Assembly (NCBI GenBank): GCA_902552805.1
Contig: CACDIC010000007.1
Span: forward strand, 1-53,963
Source of the DNA: an uncultured Pelagibacteraceae bacterium
GTDB taxonomy: Bacteria; Pseudomonadota; Alphaproteobacteria; Pelagibacterales; Pelagibacteraceae
Length of the DNA: 53,963 bases
Reading direction: 5' to 3'
Position numbers and translations under genes: made by a program. Position 1 is the first letter of the stretch, and each line of letters begins with the position of its first letter. The notes below the pieces were generated by a model that saw only the letters and a program-made list of their open reading frames with translations, did not search any database and was not told where the DNA came from. Below, in pieces: positions 37,101 through 49,577 of this stretch.

Positions 37101-37336
37101 GTGGAACACCTCACATAGTAGATGTTTTAGATTCAAAAAGAATAGCACTTGTAATCAATACTGGTGGAGGAAATAGTGAGCATCGAATAAACGATGCTAT
37201 TGCACTTAGAAGAGCAACTTTAAAAAATAAAGTTCCATATTGTACAAATATGTCAACTGCTCAAGCATGTTTGGAAGCAATAAAATCTCTTAAAACAAAA
37301 AAACTTGATATCGTTGCACTGCAAGAACTAAAATAA
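34109..37336 (+). CDS. carB: Carbamoyl-phosphate synthase large subunit
   Basis: It makes carbamoyl phosphate from ammonia, bicarbonate and two ATP. The 1075 residues show the duplicated architecture. The first half begins [21 protein letters not shown] with an ATP-grasp ending [21 protein letters not shown]. The second half begins [21 protein letters not shown] and ends [23 protein letters not shown]-terminal MGS-like domain (about 935-1075) includes [15 protein letters not shown] and VINTGGGN. The start must lie inside carA because the Rossmann motif begins nine residues later; the 23-base overlap is therefore real. It is followed by a candidate terminator. Confidence 0.97.
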   Translation: MPKRKDIKKILVVGAGPIIIGQACEFDYSGTQACKALKDEGYKVILINSNPATIMTDPDVADKTYVEPITLDVLEKILKKERPDAILPTMGGQTALNLAMEAEKKGILKKYKIELIGANSKAISNAEDRKKFRKNMIEIGLDLPKSEIVNNNNQAIRVLKKIGLPAIIRPAFTLGGLGGGIAKTKKEYLKIVKNGLHESPVSQVLVEECLEGWKEFEMEVVRDKKDNCIIICSIENIDPMGIHTGDSVTVAPALTLTDKEYQVMRNASIACLRKIGVETGGSNVQFAINPKNGRMVIIEMNPRVSRSSALASKATGFPIAKVAAKLAVGYTLDELKNEITKVTPASFEPSIDYVVTKIPRFTFEKFSTSPATLGTSMKSVGEAMAIGRNFKESLQKALISLETGFSGLDRIFDLSKQQIEKKLKENIPNKILLVAEGIRKKISLDRIFKLSKIDPWFLGQIKEIVDCEINLKKIGLPKNFTEFNRIKSIGFSDKKLSELTNLSEEVVRKKRIALKILPVYKKVDTCAAEFKSFTPYMYSTYQRNFSIISECEAEPTSKKKIIILGGGPNRIGQGIEFDYCCCQASFSLKDAGFETIMVNCNPETVSTDYDTSDRLYFEPLKEEFVFNIIKKEQMNGNLIGIIAQFGGQTPIKLAKFLHQNKLPILGTQYSSIDLAEDRDRFRNLLNKLKLKQAESGIAKTYKQAIKIADKIGLPLMVRPSYVLGGRAMEIVYEKGQLRNFIEEAFKAAEKNPILIDKFIDHAMEVDVDAISDGKEVYVAGIMQHIEEAGIHSGDSACSLPPISIKPFLVKEIENQTKKLALALKVKGFMNVQFAIKKDEIYVIEVNPRASRTVPFVSKAKGLPLAKIASRVMTGEKLLRFNLKEKSKGMYAVKEAVFPFNKFPNSDLLLGPEMKSTGEVMGFDKNFGMAFAKSQIAAANSLPKNGLAFISLKNSHKDEGIGLAKDLIKLNFKLSATKGTAEYIRKHGMKCKIINKVSSGTPHIVDVLDSKRIALVINTGGGNSEHRINDAIALRRATLKNKVPYCTNMSTAQACLEAIKSLKTKKLDIVALQELK

Positions 37337-37339
37337 TAT

Positions 37340-37369
37340 TACAATTTAAAGTTGTATAATTTTTTTTTT
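37340..37369 (+). terminator. Candidate intrinsic terminator of carAB
   Basis: A short stem TACAA/TTGTA (37340-37344 with 37352-37356), extendable by a T-G pair, is followed by TAAT and a run of ten T (37360-37369). The stem is weak and AT-rich, but the T run directly after carB is the best terminator signature in the window. Confidence 0.45.
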
Positions 37370-37442
37370 CTCATGATTAATTGCCCAAAATGAATAATCG
37401 TTAGGTTGTATTCATCAAATTTATTTTTTAAAATTTATTCAT

Positions 37443-37703
37443 ATGAGTTCAGAAGTTCGTCAATATATTATCGAAGACGCATCTAAAAAAAGTGAAATTT
37501 TTAGTGCTCAACTATTAAAACTTCCTATCAAAAAAAAAATTTTAAAATCAAAGACCACTAATCTAGATAAATGTGCCTATTGGAAACTTTATGACAAAAC
37601 AAATATTCATGAAGATGGTGACCAGTTGAAAGCAGTAGCTGGGATCTGTTTAGTATTGAGCGTATTTAGTTTTATTGGTTTATATTCAAGTTTATTAAAT
37701 TAA
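37443..37703 (+). CDS. Small protein with a C-terminal membrane segment, unknown function
   Basis: I do not recognise this 86-residue protein. The first 60 residues are charged, with a Lys-rich patch (LPIKKKILKSK, 27-37) and CAYWKLYDKTN near 44-54. The end (about 63-84, LKAVAGICLVLSVFSFIGLYSS) is one hydrophobic helix. This is a tail-anchored pattern with most of the protein on the cytosolic side. The ATG at 37443 is 106 bases after carB, behind its terminator, so it likely has its own promoter. Its stop directly abuts the 3' end of the oxygenase gene on the other strand. Confidence 0.7.
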   Translation: MSSEVRQYIIEDASKKSEIFSAQLLKLPIKKKILKSKTTNLDKCAYWKLYDKTNIHEDGDQLKAVAGICLVLSVFSFIGLYSSLLN

Positions 37704-38366
37704 TTACTCAACTTTCCAATCAGTGGGGAAAGTGACATAATTTACCTGAATACATCTTCTTTCCTTAAATATCTTCTTCTTTTCCATACCATGCCAAGTA
37801 TTGGGTCCACTAGTAAATAAATATCCATAATTATGTTTGTAAGGAACTGTTTTAACCTTTTCTAATTTTTCATTATAAAAATCAGTACCCAGATCCTCTG
37901 ATTCTTTTGCATTATTAACAAAAATCAAACCTGACATTAGTTTTTCTTTAATATCACAATGCGGTTTAAGCCAAAAACCTTCACGATCACATATAATTTC
38001 AACTCTAACATATGAATTAGATAAATCTTTATCAATCATTTTTGAAATTGCGATACAAGTTTCCTTTGACTGAAGTTCGTTAATAAATTTTACCAAATTT
38101 GGAAATTGTGAAGCATTTTCTCTGGTGACAAAACATCTAAACTTGATTGCCTTTCCTCCAGATGCTATTCCTTCTCTAAATTCTGCTGCACCACCATCGA
38201 TAGCTCTTGTTCCATCATAATTAAGATTATGTTTACTGATGTCAGGGATGTCTGCATTTTCAATTTCTTTAATTGCTTCATCGCTTAAGGCATTATTGTA
38301 TTCCCAATGATCAAAAGGAGATTCATATTTTTTTGAGTTGTTTAAAATTGAATTAAGAAAAGTCAT
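37704..38366 (-). CDS. 2-oxoglutarate/Fe(II)-dependent oxygenase-like protein
   Basis: The 220-residue protein shows the double-stranded beta-helix iron site: H-x-D in WLKPHCDIKEK near 132-142, a distal His in NTWHGMEKKK near 188-197, and an Arg about 12 residues later (RRCIQVNY) suited to binding 2-oxoglutarate. This supports membership of the 2OG-Fe(II) oxygenase superfamily; the substrate cannot be read from sequence. It overlaps the upstream ELM1-family gene by 14 bases, so the two are probably translated together. Its 3' end abuts the small membrane protein gene. Confidence 0.72.
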   Translation of the reverse strand: MTFLNSILNNSKKYESPFDHWEYNNALSDEAIKEIENADIPDISKHNLNYDGTRAIDGGAAEFREGIASGGKAIKFRCFVTRENASQFPNLVKFINELQSKETCIAISKMIDKDLSNSYVRVEIICDREGFWLKPHCDIKEKLMSGLIFVNNAKESEDLGTDFYNEKLEKVKTVPYKHNYGYLFTSGPNTWHGMEKKKIFKERRCIQVNYVTFPTDWKVE

Positions 38367-39303
38367 AATTATGAAATTTTTTTTCTATATAACCTGCTAT
38401 TCTATCAGTTTCATTAAGTTTTTTATAATCCCAACTCTCAACAGAAGAGTCTAGATTTCTTATAATATCTAAAGATTTGAACAACTCAAAAAATTTTTTG
38501 AAGCGATAATTGTTCTTAATAGCTGGCATATCAGCTACATATATAGGTTTACCAGTTATTGCAGCTTCAGATATCATGGAAGTTGAGTCACAGGTTACAA
38601 CTATATGGTCTGCTAACTTAAGTGATGATAAATAAGCTTTTTTATCAACATCTGAAATAATGATTTGATCCCCATTATAAAAATTTTTAGCTTTATCAAT
38701 AATTCTTTGAGGGGTTCTCATTGAAGGAATAAAAATTAATTGGTAGCCATTATCAAGAAAATTTTTTTTGATTTTATGGAAAATTTCTTCAATTATATTG
38801 TCCTTAAAATTATAATATTTATTTGGACCACCTACGACTAGTACAACTACTTTTTCTTTTTGAATTTTTGGTTTTAAATAATCTATATTATCATCTAATT
38901 CACTTTCTCGTAAATAGTGGATGGCCCCTTTAGTTGATAATACGTTTTCACCTTTTAGATCATCATGTTCTGGAGCAATTACAAAATCGAAATTATTTAA
39001 AGATACCTTCGGATCTTGGATATGAATATTCATGATTTTATTTCCAAACTTTTTTTTTAAGAAAATTGAGGGAATTACACTTTTTCTGCCACAAGAGATA
39101 ACAACATCAAAGTTTTGCAAAATATCATTTTTAAAAACAAACCTTTTAACTGGCGTGATTTTTGGGGGGATCATTTTCCAAAAATTTTTTAGTTCAATTT
39201 TCTCGTGTATAAAATCTAAACCTAAAGCTTTAGCAAGTCCTTCAACTTGGCTAATCATGCCGTGCATGCCCTCGGTCAATAATAAACCTTTTAATTTAGT
39301 CAT
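38353..39303 (-). CDS. ELM1/DUF1022 family glycosyltransferase-like protein
   Basis: The 316 residues resemble the family named after plant mitochondrial fission protein ELM1. Features are TEGMHGMISQVEGLAKALG (about 10-28), VVISCGRKSVIPSIFLKK near 68-85, IHIQDPKVSLNNFDFVIAPEHD near 93-114, VVLVVGGPNKYY near 152-163, and ITGKPIYVADMP near 250-261. The two-Rossmann layout is similar to GT-B glycosyltransferases. The bacterial role is not established; alphaproteobacterial members are often near envelope genes. It is divergent from trxB with a 21-base gap. Confidence 0.75.
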   Translation of the reverse strand: MTKLKGLLLTEGMHGMISQVEGLAKALGLDFIHEKIELKNFWKMIPPKITPVKRFVFKNDILQNFDVVISCGRKSVIPSIFLKKKFGNKIMNIHIQDPKVSLNNFDFVIAPEHDDLKGENVLSTKGAIHYLRESELDDNIDYLKPKIQKEKVVVLVVGGPNKYYNFKDNIIEEIFHKIKKNFLDNGYQLIFIPSMRTPQRIIDKAKNFYNGDQIIISDVDKKAYLSSLKLADHIVVTCDSTSMISEAAITGKPIYVADMPAIKNNYRFKKFFELFKSLDIIRNLDSSVESWDYKKLNETDRIAGYIEKKFHNYDFS

Positions 39304-39324
39304 TAATCACTATATAGCTTTCAT

Positions 39325-40269
39325 ATGAGTCAAAATCCAACTAAACACACAAAAGTGTTAATAATTGGGTCTGGTCCTGCTGGATATACAGCGGCTGTTT
39401 ATGCTGCAAGAGCAATGTTAAATCCAATTTTAGTTTATGGTTCAGAGCCAGGTGGACAATTAACTACAACAACGGATGTTGAAAATTTTCCAGGGTTTGC
39501 TGATGTTATTCAGGGTCCTTGGCTTATGGATCAAATGAAAGAGCAAGCAAAAGCAGTTGGAACAGAAATGATTGAAGATCATATAAGTTCTGTCGATTTA
39601 AAAAAAACACCCTTTGAAGCTTTCGGAGACACTGGTCAAAAATACACTGCTGATAGCATAATAATTTCAACAGGTGCACAAGCAAGATGGTTAAATTTAA
39701 AATCAGAACAAGAGTTCAGAGGTTTTGGAGTATCCGCATGCGCAACATGTGATGGTTTTTTCTTTAAAGACAAAGAAGTAGCTGTCGTTGGAGGAGGTAA
39801 TGCAGCTGTGGAGGAAGCGATGTTTCTCACGAAATTTGCATCAAAAGTAAAATTAATTCACAGAAGAGATAATTTAAGAGCTGAAAAAATGCTTCAAAAA
39901 AAACTTATGGAGAATAAAAAAATTGAAATTATTTGGGATAGTGTTGTTGAAGACGTTATTGGTGATAAAGATCCAAAAAATGTTAAAGGAATTAAAATCA
40001 AGAATGTTAAAACAAATAAAATTGAAGAAATTAAATTAGATGGTGTCTTCATCGCAATTGGACATGATCCAGCTACGCAATTATTTAAAAATCAGCTAAG
40101 CATGGATAAGGAAGGTTATTTGATAACTAAACCAGACTCAACGGAGACTAATGTACCAGGCGTTTATGCGGCTGGAGATGTAAAAGATAAAACATTCAGA
40201 CAGGCAGTGACTGCTGCTGGTATGGGTTGTATGGCGGCACTAGAGGCTGAAAAGTTTTTATCACATTAA
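39325..40269 (+). CDS. trxB: Thioredoxin-disulfide reductase
   Basis: This flavoenzyme transfers electrons from NADPH to thioredoxin. The 314 residues show FAD-binding GSGPAG (15-20), EPGGQLTTTTDVENFPGF near 41-58, the redox-active CATC (139-142), NADP-binding VVGGGNAAVEEA near 153-164, and the C-terminal FAD motif VPGVYAAGDVKD near 276-287. It is full length with no unusual residue. The gap to the divergent ELM1-family gene is 21 bases, so its promoter must reach into that gene. The next gene starts 1 base after its stop. Confidence 0.96.
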   Translation: MSQNPTKHTKVLIIGSGPAGYTAAVYAARAMLNPILVYGSEPGGQLTTTTDVENFPGFADVIQGPWLMDQMKEQAKAVGTEMIEDHISSVDLKKTPFEAFGDTGQKYTADSIIISTGAQARWLNLKSEQEFRGFGVSACATCDGFFFKDKEVAVVGGGNAAVEEAMFLTKFASKVKLIHRRDNLRAEKMLQKKLMENKKIEIIWDSVVEDVIGDKDPKNVKGIKIKNVKTNKIEEIKLDGVFIAIGHDPATQLFKNQLSMDKEGYLITKPDSTETNVPGVYAAGDVKDKTFRQAVTAAGMGCMAALEAEKFLSH

Positions 40270-40270
40270 A

Positions 40271-41218
40271 GTGAAAAATAACCTTCATGTATTTTTAGGA
40301 GCAACAGTTGCTGATGCAGCTGCAAGACCATTACATTGGGTATACAATCAAAAAAAACTTAATTCCTATATTAAGGGTAAAAAAGACTTTACTTTTTTAA
40401 AAAAAAATAAAAGTCCTTTCTACAATATAAAAACTGGGAAAGTATCAAGTTATAATGAAATTGGACAAGTTATGTTTCAAACACTTCTAGAAAATTATGA
40501 AAATATAGAGAAAGAATTTAAAAAAAATATTCTGAAGAGTTTTGGTCCTGGAAGCAAATATTGGAAAAATTTAAATCTCAGATCAAAATATAAAAAAGTA
40601 AAAGATTGGCGTGGTATAATCAAAGGACCATGGATACACCAAAATATTATAGAAACTGTAAAAAATATTAAATCAAATAAGAAAATTTCGGGTGGTGTAA
40701 AAGTTAATGAGTCTGATGGGTTTTGTGCTGCACTTCCATACTTTCTTTATGGTTATGATTTCAAAAGTCTAGAAAAAATCATAAGAATTGTGACTGCTTC
40801 AAAAATTAGTTTAAAATATGCATTAGCTAAATTTTATATAATTGATTTTGCTCTTAAAGGAGCCAAAGATCCAGTTCATGAATTTATTAAAAGATTTAAA
40901 AAAAACACATCATTTAGAGTTATTGTTAATGATATTAAAAAAATAAAAAGATTAAATTCAAAATTTCATCCTATCATTATTAAAAAGCTTGGTATGGCAT
41001 GTAGTTATCCAGGAACTTTTAATAGTTCAATATATACAATAATTAATTCAAGAAATTATAAAGAAGCTATATTAAAAACAATAAAGGCAGGTGGCTGCAA
41101 TTGCTCTAGAGCAAATTTTACTGGAGCATACTTCGCTGCATTAAAAGGATTAAATTCAATTCCAAATTCTTGGATAAAAAAAACAATTCCAGCAAAAAAG
41201 ATTTTAAGTCAAAAATAA
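40271..41218 (+). CDS. ADP-ribosylglycohydrolase / J1-crystallin family protein
   Basis: The 315-residue protein starts with GATVADAAARPLHWVYN (10-26), a typical start for the J1-crystallin/selenoprotein J branch of the ADP-ribosylglycohydrolase superfamily. Later come SDGFCAALP near 149, ACSYPGTFNSSIY near 245, and AGGCNCSRANFTGAYFAALKG near 276-296. In classic members the last motif carries metal-binding Asp (GGDxDT); here Cys takes that place. Hydrolase activity is therefore uncertain. The start is GTG at 40271, one base after trxB, which suggests co-transcription. Its 3' end abuts the aminotransferase gene on the other strand. Confidence 0.72.
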   Translation: MKNNLHVFLGATVADAAARPLHWVYNQKKLNSYIKGKKDFTFLKKNKSPFYNIKTGKVSSYNEIGQVMFQTLLENYENIEKEFKKNILKSFGPGSKYWKNLNLRSKYKKVKDWRGIIKGPWIHQNIIETVKNIKSNKKISGGVKVNESDGFCAALPYFLYGYDFKSLEKIIRIVTASKISLKYALAKFYIIDFALKGAKDPVHEFIKRFKKNTSFRVIVNDIKKIKRLNSKFHPIIIKKLGMACSYPGTFNSSIYTIINSRNYKEAILKTIKAGGCNCSRANFTGAYFAALKGLNSIPNSWIKKTIPAKKILSQK

Positions 41219-44601
<3,383 letters not shown>

Positions 44602-44620
<19 letters not shown>

Positions 44621-45357
44621 TAATTACTGGTGGAGCAACTAGAATAGGCGCTGCAATAGCTGAAAAATTATCAGGACCAAATAAACAAATTATAATTCAT
44701 TATAATAAATCAAAGGCAAAAGCTGAAAATTTAAAAAAGAAACTTCAAAATTATGGGTCTAAAATTTATTTGGTAAAAGGAAATTTAAGTAAAGAAAAAG
44801 ATGTTATGAAAATTATAAAGTTTGCTAAATCAAAATTAAAATATTTTGATTGTCTAATTAACAATGCATCTTTATTCGAAAATGATAAACTGGAAAACTT
44901 TAGTTCTAAAAGTTGGGAAAATCACATTTCTACAAATCTTAAAGCCCCTGCCCTTTTATCAAAAGAATTCTCAAAAAATATCAGGGGAAAAAATAACAAT
45001 ATTATTAACATTATTGATCAACGAGTATTTAAATTAACTCCATTTTTTTTTTCTTACACAATAAGTAAAACTGGTTTATACACTTTGACCAAAACTAGCG
45101 CTATGAGCTTCTCGCCAAATATAAGAGTTAATGGCATAGCACCAGGACCAACAATTAAAAATAAAAGACAATCTGCAAAACACTTTAAAAATCAATATTT
45201 AGCAACACCTCTCAAAAAACAAGTTGATGTAAAAGAGATTTGTGATGCAGTTGACTTTTTTATTAAAAACAGCTCTATTACTGGTCAAATTTTAGCTATA
45301 GATAGTGGTCAAAGTTTAAACTGGCAAACACCAGACATAATGAGAGGTAAAGAGTGA
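44602..45357 (+). CDS. Short-chain dehydrogenase, FolM/pteridine-reductase-like
   Basis: The 251-residue SDR protein starts directly with the nucleotide-binding motif [14 protein letters not shown] (7-20). The Arg before the last Gly is typical of pteridine reductases and FolM rather than of generic SDRs. [14 protein letters not shown] near 87-100 also fits that group. The catalytic Tyr and Lys are in [12 protein letters not shown] near 152-163, and APGPTIKN lies near 182. The following gene is folB, which supports a role in reducing pterins or dihydrofolate. The start lies 19 bases inside uvrB; no later start would keep the Rossmann motif. Its stop overlaps the folB start (GTGA). Confidence 0.72.
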
Positions 45358-45779
45358 AAAAAAATAATCTTAAAATTGTAAAAATTGATAAGTCCAAAAG
45401 CTTGTTTAATTATGAGAAAAAGATTCTTATTAATGAATTAATTTTGGATTTAAAACTTGGATACTATGATTTTGAAAAAGAAAAACCTCAAAAAGTTAAG
45501 TTTAGCCTTGAAATTGACTATCAAGATAAAAAACCCTCAAATGACAAGGATATTAAATCTATTGTCAACTACAGCACAATTGTCAAATTAATTACAAAAC
45601 TAGTAAAAAAGAAACATTATAATTTTTTGGAAACACTTGCAGAGTCTGTTTTTGATGAATTGTTTAAGGATAAAAGGATTGCAAAAATAATGCTGAAAAT
45701 TGAAAAATTAGAAATTTTAAAACAATGCTCATCAGTTGGTATACAAATTACCAAAAAAAGAAGTCATGATAAGTTCTGA
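45354..45779 (+). CDS. folB: Dihydroneopterin aldolase family protein FolB
   Basis: FolB converts dihydroneopterin to 6-hydroxymethyl-dihydropterin in folate synthesis. The 141 residues carry an N-terminal extension of about 24 residues before the FolB core. The core shows [21 protein letters not shown] (in place of the usual IGVYxxEr), [10 protein letters not shown] near 72-81, [13 protein letters not shown] near 93-105, and [19 protein letters not shown] near 117-135. The conserved Glu and Lys positions are present. The start is GTG overlapping the preceding stop. The end overlaps uvrC by 14 bases. Confidence 0.82.
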   Translation: MKKNNLKIVKIDKSKSLFNYEKKILINELILDLKLGYYDFEKEKPQKVKFSLEIDYQDKKPSNDKDIKSIVNYSTIVKLITKLVKKKHYNFLETLAESVFDELFKDKRIAKIMLKIEKLEILKQCSSVGIQITKKRSHDKF

Positions 45780-47601
45780 AATTGGAAAAGAAGTAATTAA
45801 AAAAGAACTACCATTAATACCTAAACTACCTGGAGTTTACCGCATGCTTAACGATAAGGGAGAAATTCTTTATGTTGGTAAAGCAAAAAATTTACCTAAT
45901 AGACTTAAAAGTTACATTGCAGAAAAAAATCATATTATCAGGACAGAGAGAATGTTATCTCAAACAAAAAAACTTGAGATTACAACTACCTCGAATGAAA
46001 GTGAGGCTTTATTGCTTGAAGCTAACTTAATTAAAAAGCACAAACCAAAATTTAATATTTTACTTAGAGATGATAAGTCTTTTCCTTTTATATTTATTGG
46101 TAATAAAGATGTTTGGCCTCAGATAAGACGACACAGAGGAAAAAAAACCAAGGAAGGTTTTTATTTTGGTCCATTTGCATCAGCTGGCTCAGCAAATTGG
46201 ACTATAAAGATGATACAAAAAATTTTCCATTTAAGAGTATGCGATGATACAGTTTTCAAAAATCGAGAACGACCATGCATTCTTTATCAAATTAAAAGGT
46301 GTTCTGGACCTTGCGTTGGATATGTCGAAAAGGAAGACTATAAGAAAACTGTTGATGATGCGATAGAGTTCGTTTCAGGAAAATCAAGAAAAATTCAAAA
46401 AAGTCTTTCAGATCAAATGGAAAAAGCTAGTGAAGATTTAGATTTTGAGAAAGCTGTAATTTTGAGAGATAGAATAAAATCATTAAATATTATTCAATCT
46501 TCCCAAAGAATCAATGAAGCAAATTTAATCGAGGCCGATGTGATTGCAGGTTATAAAGAGTCTGGAAAAACTTGTATTCAGGTTTTTTTTTATCGTTCAA
46601 AACAAAATTGGGGTAACCAAGCATTTTTTCCAAAACATGATCCAGATGAAAGTTTAAGTAATATACTGAATTCTTTTGTTTCACAATTTTATGAAAATAA
46701 AAGTGTGCCTTCATCGATAATAATTTCCGAAGAAATAAGAGAAAAAAATCTGATTGAAAAAACTCTCTCTAAAAAAGAGGGTAAACAAGTAAACTTATCT
46801 GTTGCAAAAAAAGGGTCAAAACTAAAAGTTATCAATCAAGCAACCAAAAATGCAAAAGAAAGTTTAAATCGAAAACTTTATGAAAGTCAGAATAATAGAG
46901 AATTATTTGACTCAGTTGCGAGTAAATTTAATCTTGAGACAAATATAAATTTAGTAGAAGTTTATGATAATAGCCACATTCAAGGAACAAATAGTGTCGG
47001 GGCCTTAATTGCATTCGGTGAGGAAGGTTTTATTAAGAAAAGATATCGAAAATTTAACATTAAATCTAAAAAGAACGAACAAGATGATTACGGAATGATG
47101 CGAGAAGTATTAAACAGAAGGTTTAAAAGAGCAATTCAAGAAAAAGACAATTATCTCTCCTTCCCTGATTTAGTAATAGTTGATGGCGGAAAAGGTCAAT
47201 ATTCTGTTGCAAGAGACTCTTTAAATGAATTAGGACTTCACGAAATACCGATTATCGCGATTGCTAAGGGAAAATTTAGAAATAGTGGTAATGAAACTTT
47301 TTTTCATAATGGCAAAGAATATAAATTCAATAAAAATGACCCTACTCTTTTCTTTCTTCAAAGAATTAGAGATGAATCTCATCGTTTTGCGATTAGTGCT
47401 CATAGAGCAAAGAGAAAAAGAGGGATTAGTAAGTCTTTGTTAGATCAAATTGAGGGTATTGGATCTATCAGAAAAAGGGCTTTATTAAATCATTTTGGAT
47501 CTGCTCGAGCAGTAGAGTCTGCTAGTCTAGATGAAATAAAATCAGTTGAGGGCGTTGAGGAAAAAGTTGCAAAAAAGATATATAACTTCTTTCACGAATA
47601 G
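45766..47601 (+). CDS. uvrC: Excinuclease ABC subunit C
   Basis: UvrC cuts on both sides of the lesion held by UvrB. I choose the ATG at 45766 ([13 protein letters not shown]), giving 611 residues; the frame is open from a TTG at 45736, which is less likely. The GIY-YIG nuclease domain shows PGVYRMLN and [17 protein letters not shown] (about 25-55). A Cys-containing segment follows ([15 protein letters not shown] near 166-180), then a UVR motif ([16 protein letters not shown] near 215-230), the RNase H-like C-terminal nuclease ([28 protein letters not shown]), and helix-hairpin-helix repeats ([17 protein letters not shown]). pgsA follows after 5 bases. Confidence 0.96.
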   Translation: MISSEIGKEVIKKELPLIPKLPGVYRMLNDKGEILYVGKAKNLPNRLKSYIAEKNHIIRTERMLSQTKKLEITTTSNESEALLLEANLIKKHKPKFNILLRDDKSFPFIFIGNKDVWPQIRRHRGKKTKEGFYFGPFASAGSANWTIKMIQKIFHLRVCDDTVFKNRERPCILYQIKRCSGPCVGYVEKEDYKKTVDDAIEFVSGKSRKIQKSLSDQMEKASEDLDFEKAVILRDRIKSLNIIQSSQRINEANLIEADVIAGYKESGKTCIQVFFYRSKQNWGNQAFFPKHDPDESLSNILNSFVSQFYENKSVPSSIIISEEIREKNLIEKTLSKKEGKQVNLSVAKKGSKLKVINQATKNAKESLNRKLYESQNNRELFDSVASKFNLETNINLVEVYDNSHIQGTNSVGALIAFGEEGFIKKRYRKFNIKSKKNEQDDYGMMREVLNRRFKRAIQEKDNYLSFPDLVIVDGGKGQYSVARDSLNELGLHEIPIIAIAKGKFRNSGNETFFHNGKEYKFNKNDPTLFFLQRIRDESHRFAISAHRAKRKRGISKSLLDQIEGIGSIRKRALLNHFGSARAVESASLDEIKSVEGVEEKVAKKIYNFFHE

Positions 47602-47606
47602 AGATT

Positions 47607-48191
47607 ATGCTAAGAAAAATACCCAACATACTAACAGTAGGTAGAATTTTAATTGTACCTTTTTTTGTTTTAGCTTTCTATTTGCCTGGATTTTATGGAG
47701 ATCTAACTGCTTTAGTATTATTCATAATTGCATCCTTTACAGATTTTTTAGATGGAATGTTGGCTAGACTACTTGGAGAAGAGTCTAAATTAGGAGAGTT
47801 GTTAGATCCAATAGCAGATAAAATTATTGTAGCTGCAGCACTAATTTTATTAGTTATGGATGGTACAATTAAAAATTATGAAGTTATCGCTGCAATAATA
47901 ATTTTAACAAGAGAAATATTAATATCTGGTCTTAGGGAATTTTTAGCAAAAGGAAAAATTAAATTACCTGTCTCTAATTTAGCAAAATTAAAAACAGTTT
48001 TACAAATGGTCTCAATTGGTCTTTTACTTTCTGGAGATACAGGAAATAAGATTATTAATTTTCAAGACTATAATGCTCAAACTATTGGTATAATTTTATT
48101 ATGGCTATCAGCAGCTTTGACTTTATTCACAGGGTATGAGTATATACGTAAGGGAATAGACCACGCCATATCAGAAGACAGTAAAGATTAG
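47607..48191 (+). CDS. pgsA: Phosphatidylglycerophosphate synthase
   Basis: It forms phosphatidylglycerol phosphate from CDP-diacylglycerol and glycerol 3-phosphate in the inner membrane. The 194-residue protein starts MLRKIPNILTVGRI, the usual N-terminus, and contains the CDP-alcohol phosphotransferase signature: DG-x2-AR-x8-G-x3-D-x3-D, seen as DGMLAR near 48-53, then GELLDPIAD. About five to six hydrophobic helices are visible. It is the last gene of the uvrB set and overlaps the ilvE 3' end by 4 bases on the opposite strand. Confidence 0.95.
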   Translation: MLRKIPNILTVGRILIVPFFVLAFYLPGFYGDLTALVLFIIASFTDFLDGMLARLLGEESKLGELLDPIADKIIVAAALILLVMDGTIKNYEVIAAIIILTREILISGLREFLAKGKIKLPVSNLAKLKTVLQMVSIGLLLSGDTGNKIINFQDYNAQTIGIILLWLSAALTLFTGYEYIRKGIDHAISEDSKD

Positions 48192-49069
48192 GCAGCTTTT
48201 TTCTTTTTAACCAAAGCTAAATAGCTCTCATTTAAATCAATTATCAAATCGCAAACTTTAAATTGATAATCTGCAATAGTAGATACAGGGGTTACTTCAG
48301 CTGCAGTGCCTGTTAAAAAACATCCAACGAAATCTTTTAATTCTTCTGTTTTTATTTTTCTCTCATGTACTTTGATGTTTTTAGATTTTGCAATTTGAAT
48401 CACAGTTCTTCGAGTAATTCCATCTAAAAAAGAATCTGGTATTGGAGTGTGTAGTTCACCATTTTTATCTTTAAAAAAAATATTTGCTCCTGTCGCTTCT
48501 GCGATATTATCCTCATGATCTAACATAAGTGAGTCTGTATAACCTTGCTTTTCAGCTTCGTGTTTTGAAAGGGTACAAATCATATATAATCCAGAAGCTT
48601 TTGTGTCCCAAGGAATAGTATTAGGGGCAGGTCTTCGCCAGTTTGAAATATTTAATTTGATACCTTCAACCTTAAGTTTAGGATCAAAATACGAACCCCA
48701 CTCCCAAGTTGCAATTGCTACATGAATTTTTGTTTGCTGAGCTGAAATAGCCATCATTTCACTGCCTCTCCAAACTACAGGTCTAACATATCCATTCTCT
48801 ACTTTTTGTGTAGAAATTATTTTATTGCTCGCTTTATTAATTTCATCTTCGCTATATGGTATCTCAATTCCCATTCTCTTTGCTGAATAAAATAATCTTG
48901 AAGTATGTTCTTCTAATTTAAAAATTGAACCATCATACACACGTTCTCCCTCAAAAACACAGCTTGCATAATGTAATCCATGGCTGAGAACATGAACCTT
49001 AACATCAGACCAATCGACTAATTCGCCATTGTACCATATTTTACCTGATCTTTTATCGTAGGGTATCAT
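48188..49069 (-). CDS. ilvE: Branched-chain amino acid aminotransferase
   Basis: It performs the last step of leucine, isoleucine and valine synthesis. The 293 residues fit fold-type IV PLP enzymes: SHGLHYASCVFEGERVY near 29-45, RPVVWRGSEMM near 96-106, the PLP lysine K157 in NTIPWDTKASGLYM, LMLDHEDNIAEATGANIFF near 181-199, and FLTGTAAEVTPV near 252-263. A near-consensus promoter lies upstream. The gene is divergent from the MarR/response-regulator operon, a neighbourhood known from other alphaproteobacteria (ilvE next to petP-petR). Confidence 0.95.
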   Translation of the reverse strand: MIPYDKRSGKIWYNGELVDWSDVKVHVLSHGLHYASCVFEGERVYDGSIFKLEEHTSRLFYSAKRMGIEIPYSEDEINKASNKIISTQKVENGYVRPVVWRGSEMMAISAQQTKIHVAIATWEWGSYFDPKLKVEGIKLNISNWRRPAPNTIPWDTKASGLYMICTLSKHEAEKQGYTDSLMLDHEDNIAEATGANIFFKDKNGELHTPIPDSFLDGITRRTVIQIAKSKNIKVHERKIKTEELKDFVGCFLTGTAAEVTPVSTIADYQFKVCDLIIDLNESYLALVKKKKAA

Positions 49070-49095
49070 TATGAAATAAAAAAATTCTTACTGAA

Positions 49096-49124
49096 AAAAT
49101 ATCTTTGTATCTATAATATGTCAA
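49096..49124 (-). promoter_or_regulatory. Sigma-70 promoter of ilvE
   Basis: On the minus strand a perfect -35 TTGACA (49124-49119) and TATTTT (49101-49096) are exactly 17 bases apart in the 70-base divergent gap. On the plus strand a TATAAT (49112-49117) overlaps this region and could serve the MarR gene, although I see no good -35 for it. Overlapping divergent promoters would make the two units sensitive to the same bound regulator. Confidence 0.65.
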
Positions 49125-49139
49125 TATAACTTACCAATA

Positions 49140-49577
49140 ATGAAACAACTTTTATATCTAAAAGATGATCAATTAAAAGATTTGATCGAAAAGCTTTTTA
49201 TAGGTTACAGAGAAACATTTTCAGACTCAAAAAAGATATTAAATAAGTATAAAATTGGCCTAGCACACCAAAAAGTCATTCATTTGTTATCCATGTATGA
49301 AGGGATCACTATATCAGAATTACTCAAAAGACTTAAAGTAACCAAGCAAAGCCTTAATAGAGTTTTAAAAGATCTAATTAAACTAGACATAATAATTTTT
49401 AAAAAAGATGAGCAGGATACAAGAATAAAACATGTATTTCTTAACGATAAAGGAAAAAAAATATTTAATGAAATTTTTGAAATTCAAAAAAAAAGAATTT
49501 ATAGCGCGTTACTTAACTCAAGCTCAGAAGAAGTCATTAACTTTGATAACGTCTTAAAAAAAATAATTAATGGATAA
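49140..49577 (+). CDS. MarR-family transcriptional regulator (PetP-like position)
   Basis: The 145-residue protein carries a winged helix-turn-helix: HQKVIHLLSMYEGITISELLKRL (about 43-65), recognition helix VTKQSLNRVLKDL near 68-80, and the wing KKDEQDTRIKHVFLNDKGKKIF near 88-109. Flanking helices would form the MarR dimer interface. No obvious ligand-sensing Cys is present. It overlaps the response regulator by 8 bases. The layout MarR, OmpR-type regulator, next to ilvE matches the petP-petR locus described in Rhodobacter, so a similar role in controlling respiratory or envelope genes is possible but unproven. Confidence 0.85.
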   Translation: MKQLLYLKDDQLKDLIEKLFIGYRETFSDSKKILNKYKIGLAHQKVIHLLSMYEGITISELLKRLKVTKQSLNRVLKDLIKLDIIIFKKDEQDTRIKHVFLNDKGKKIFNEIFEIQKKRIYSALLNSSSEEVINFDNVLKKIING

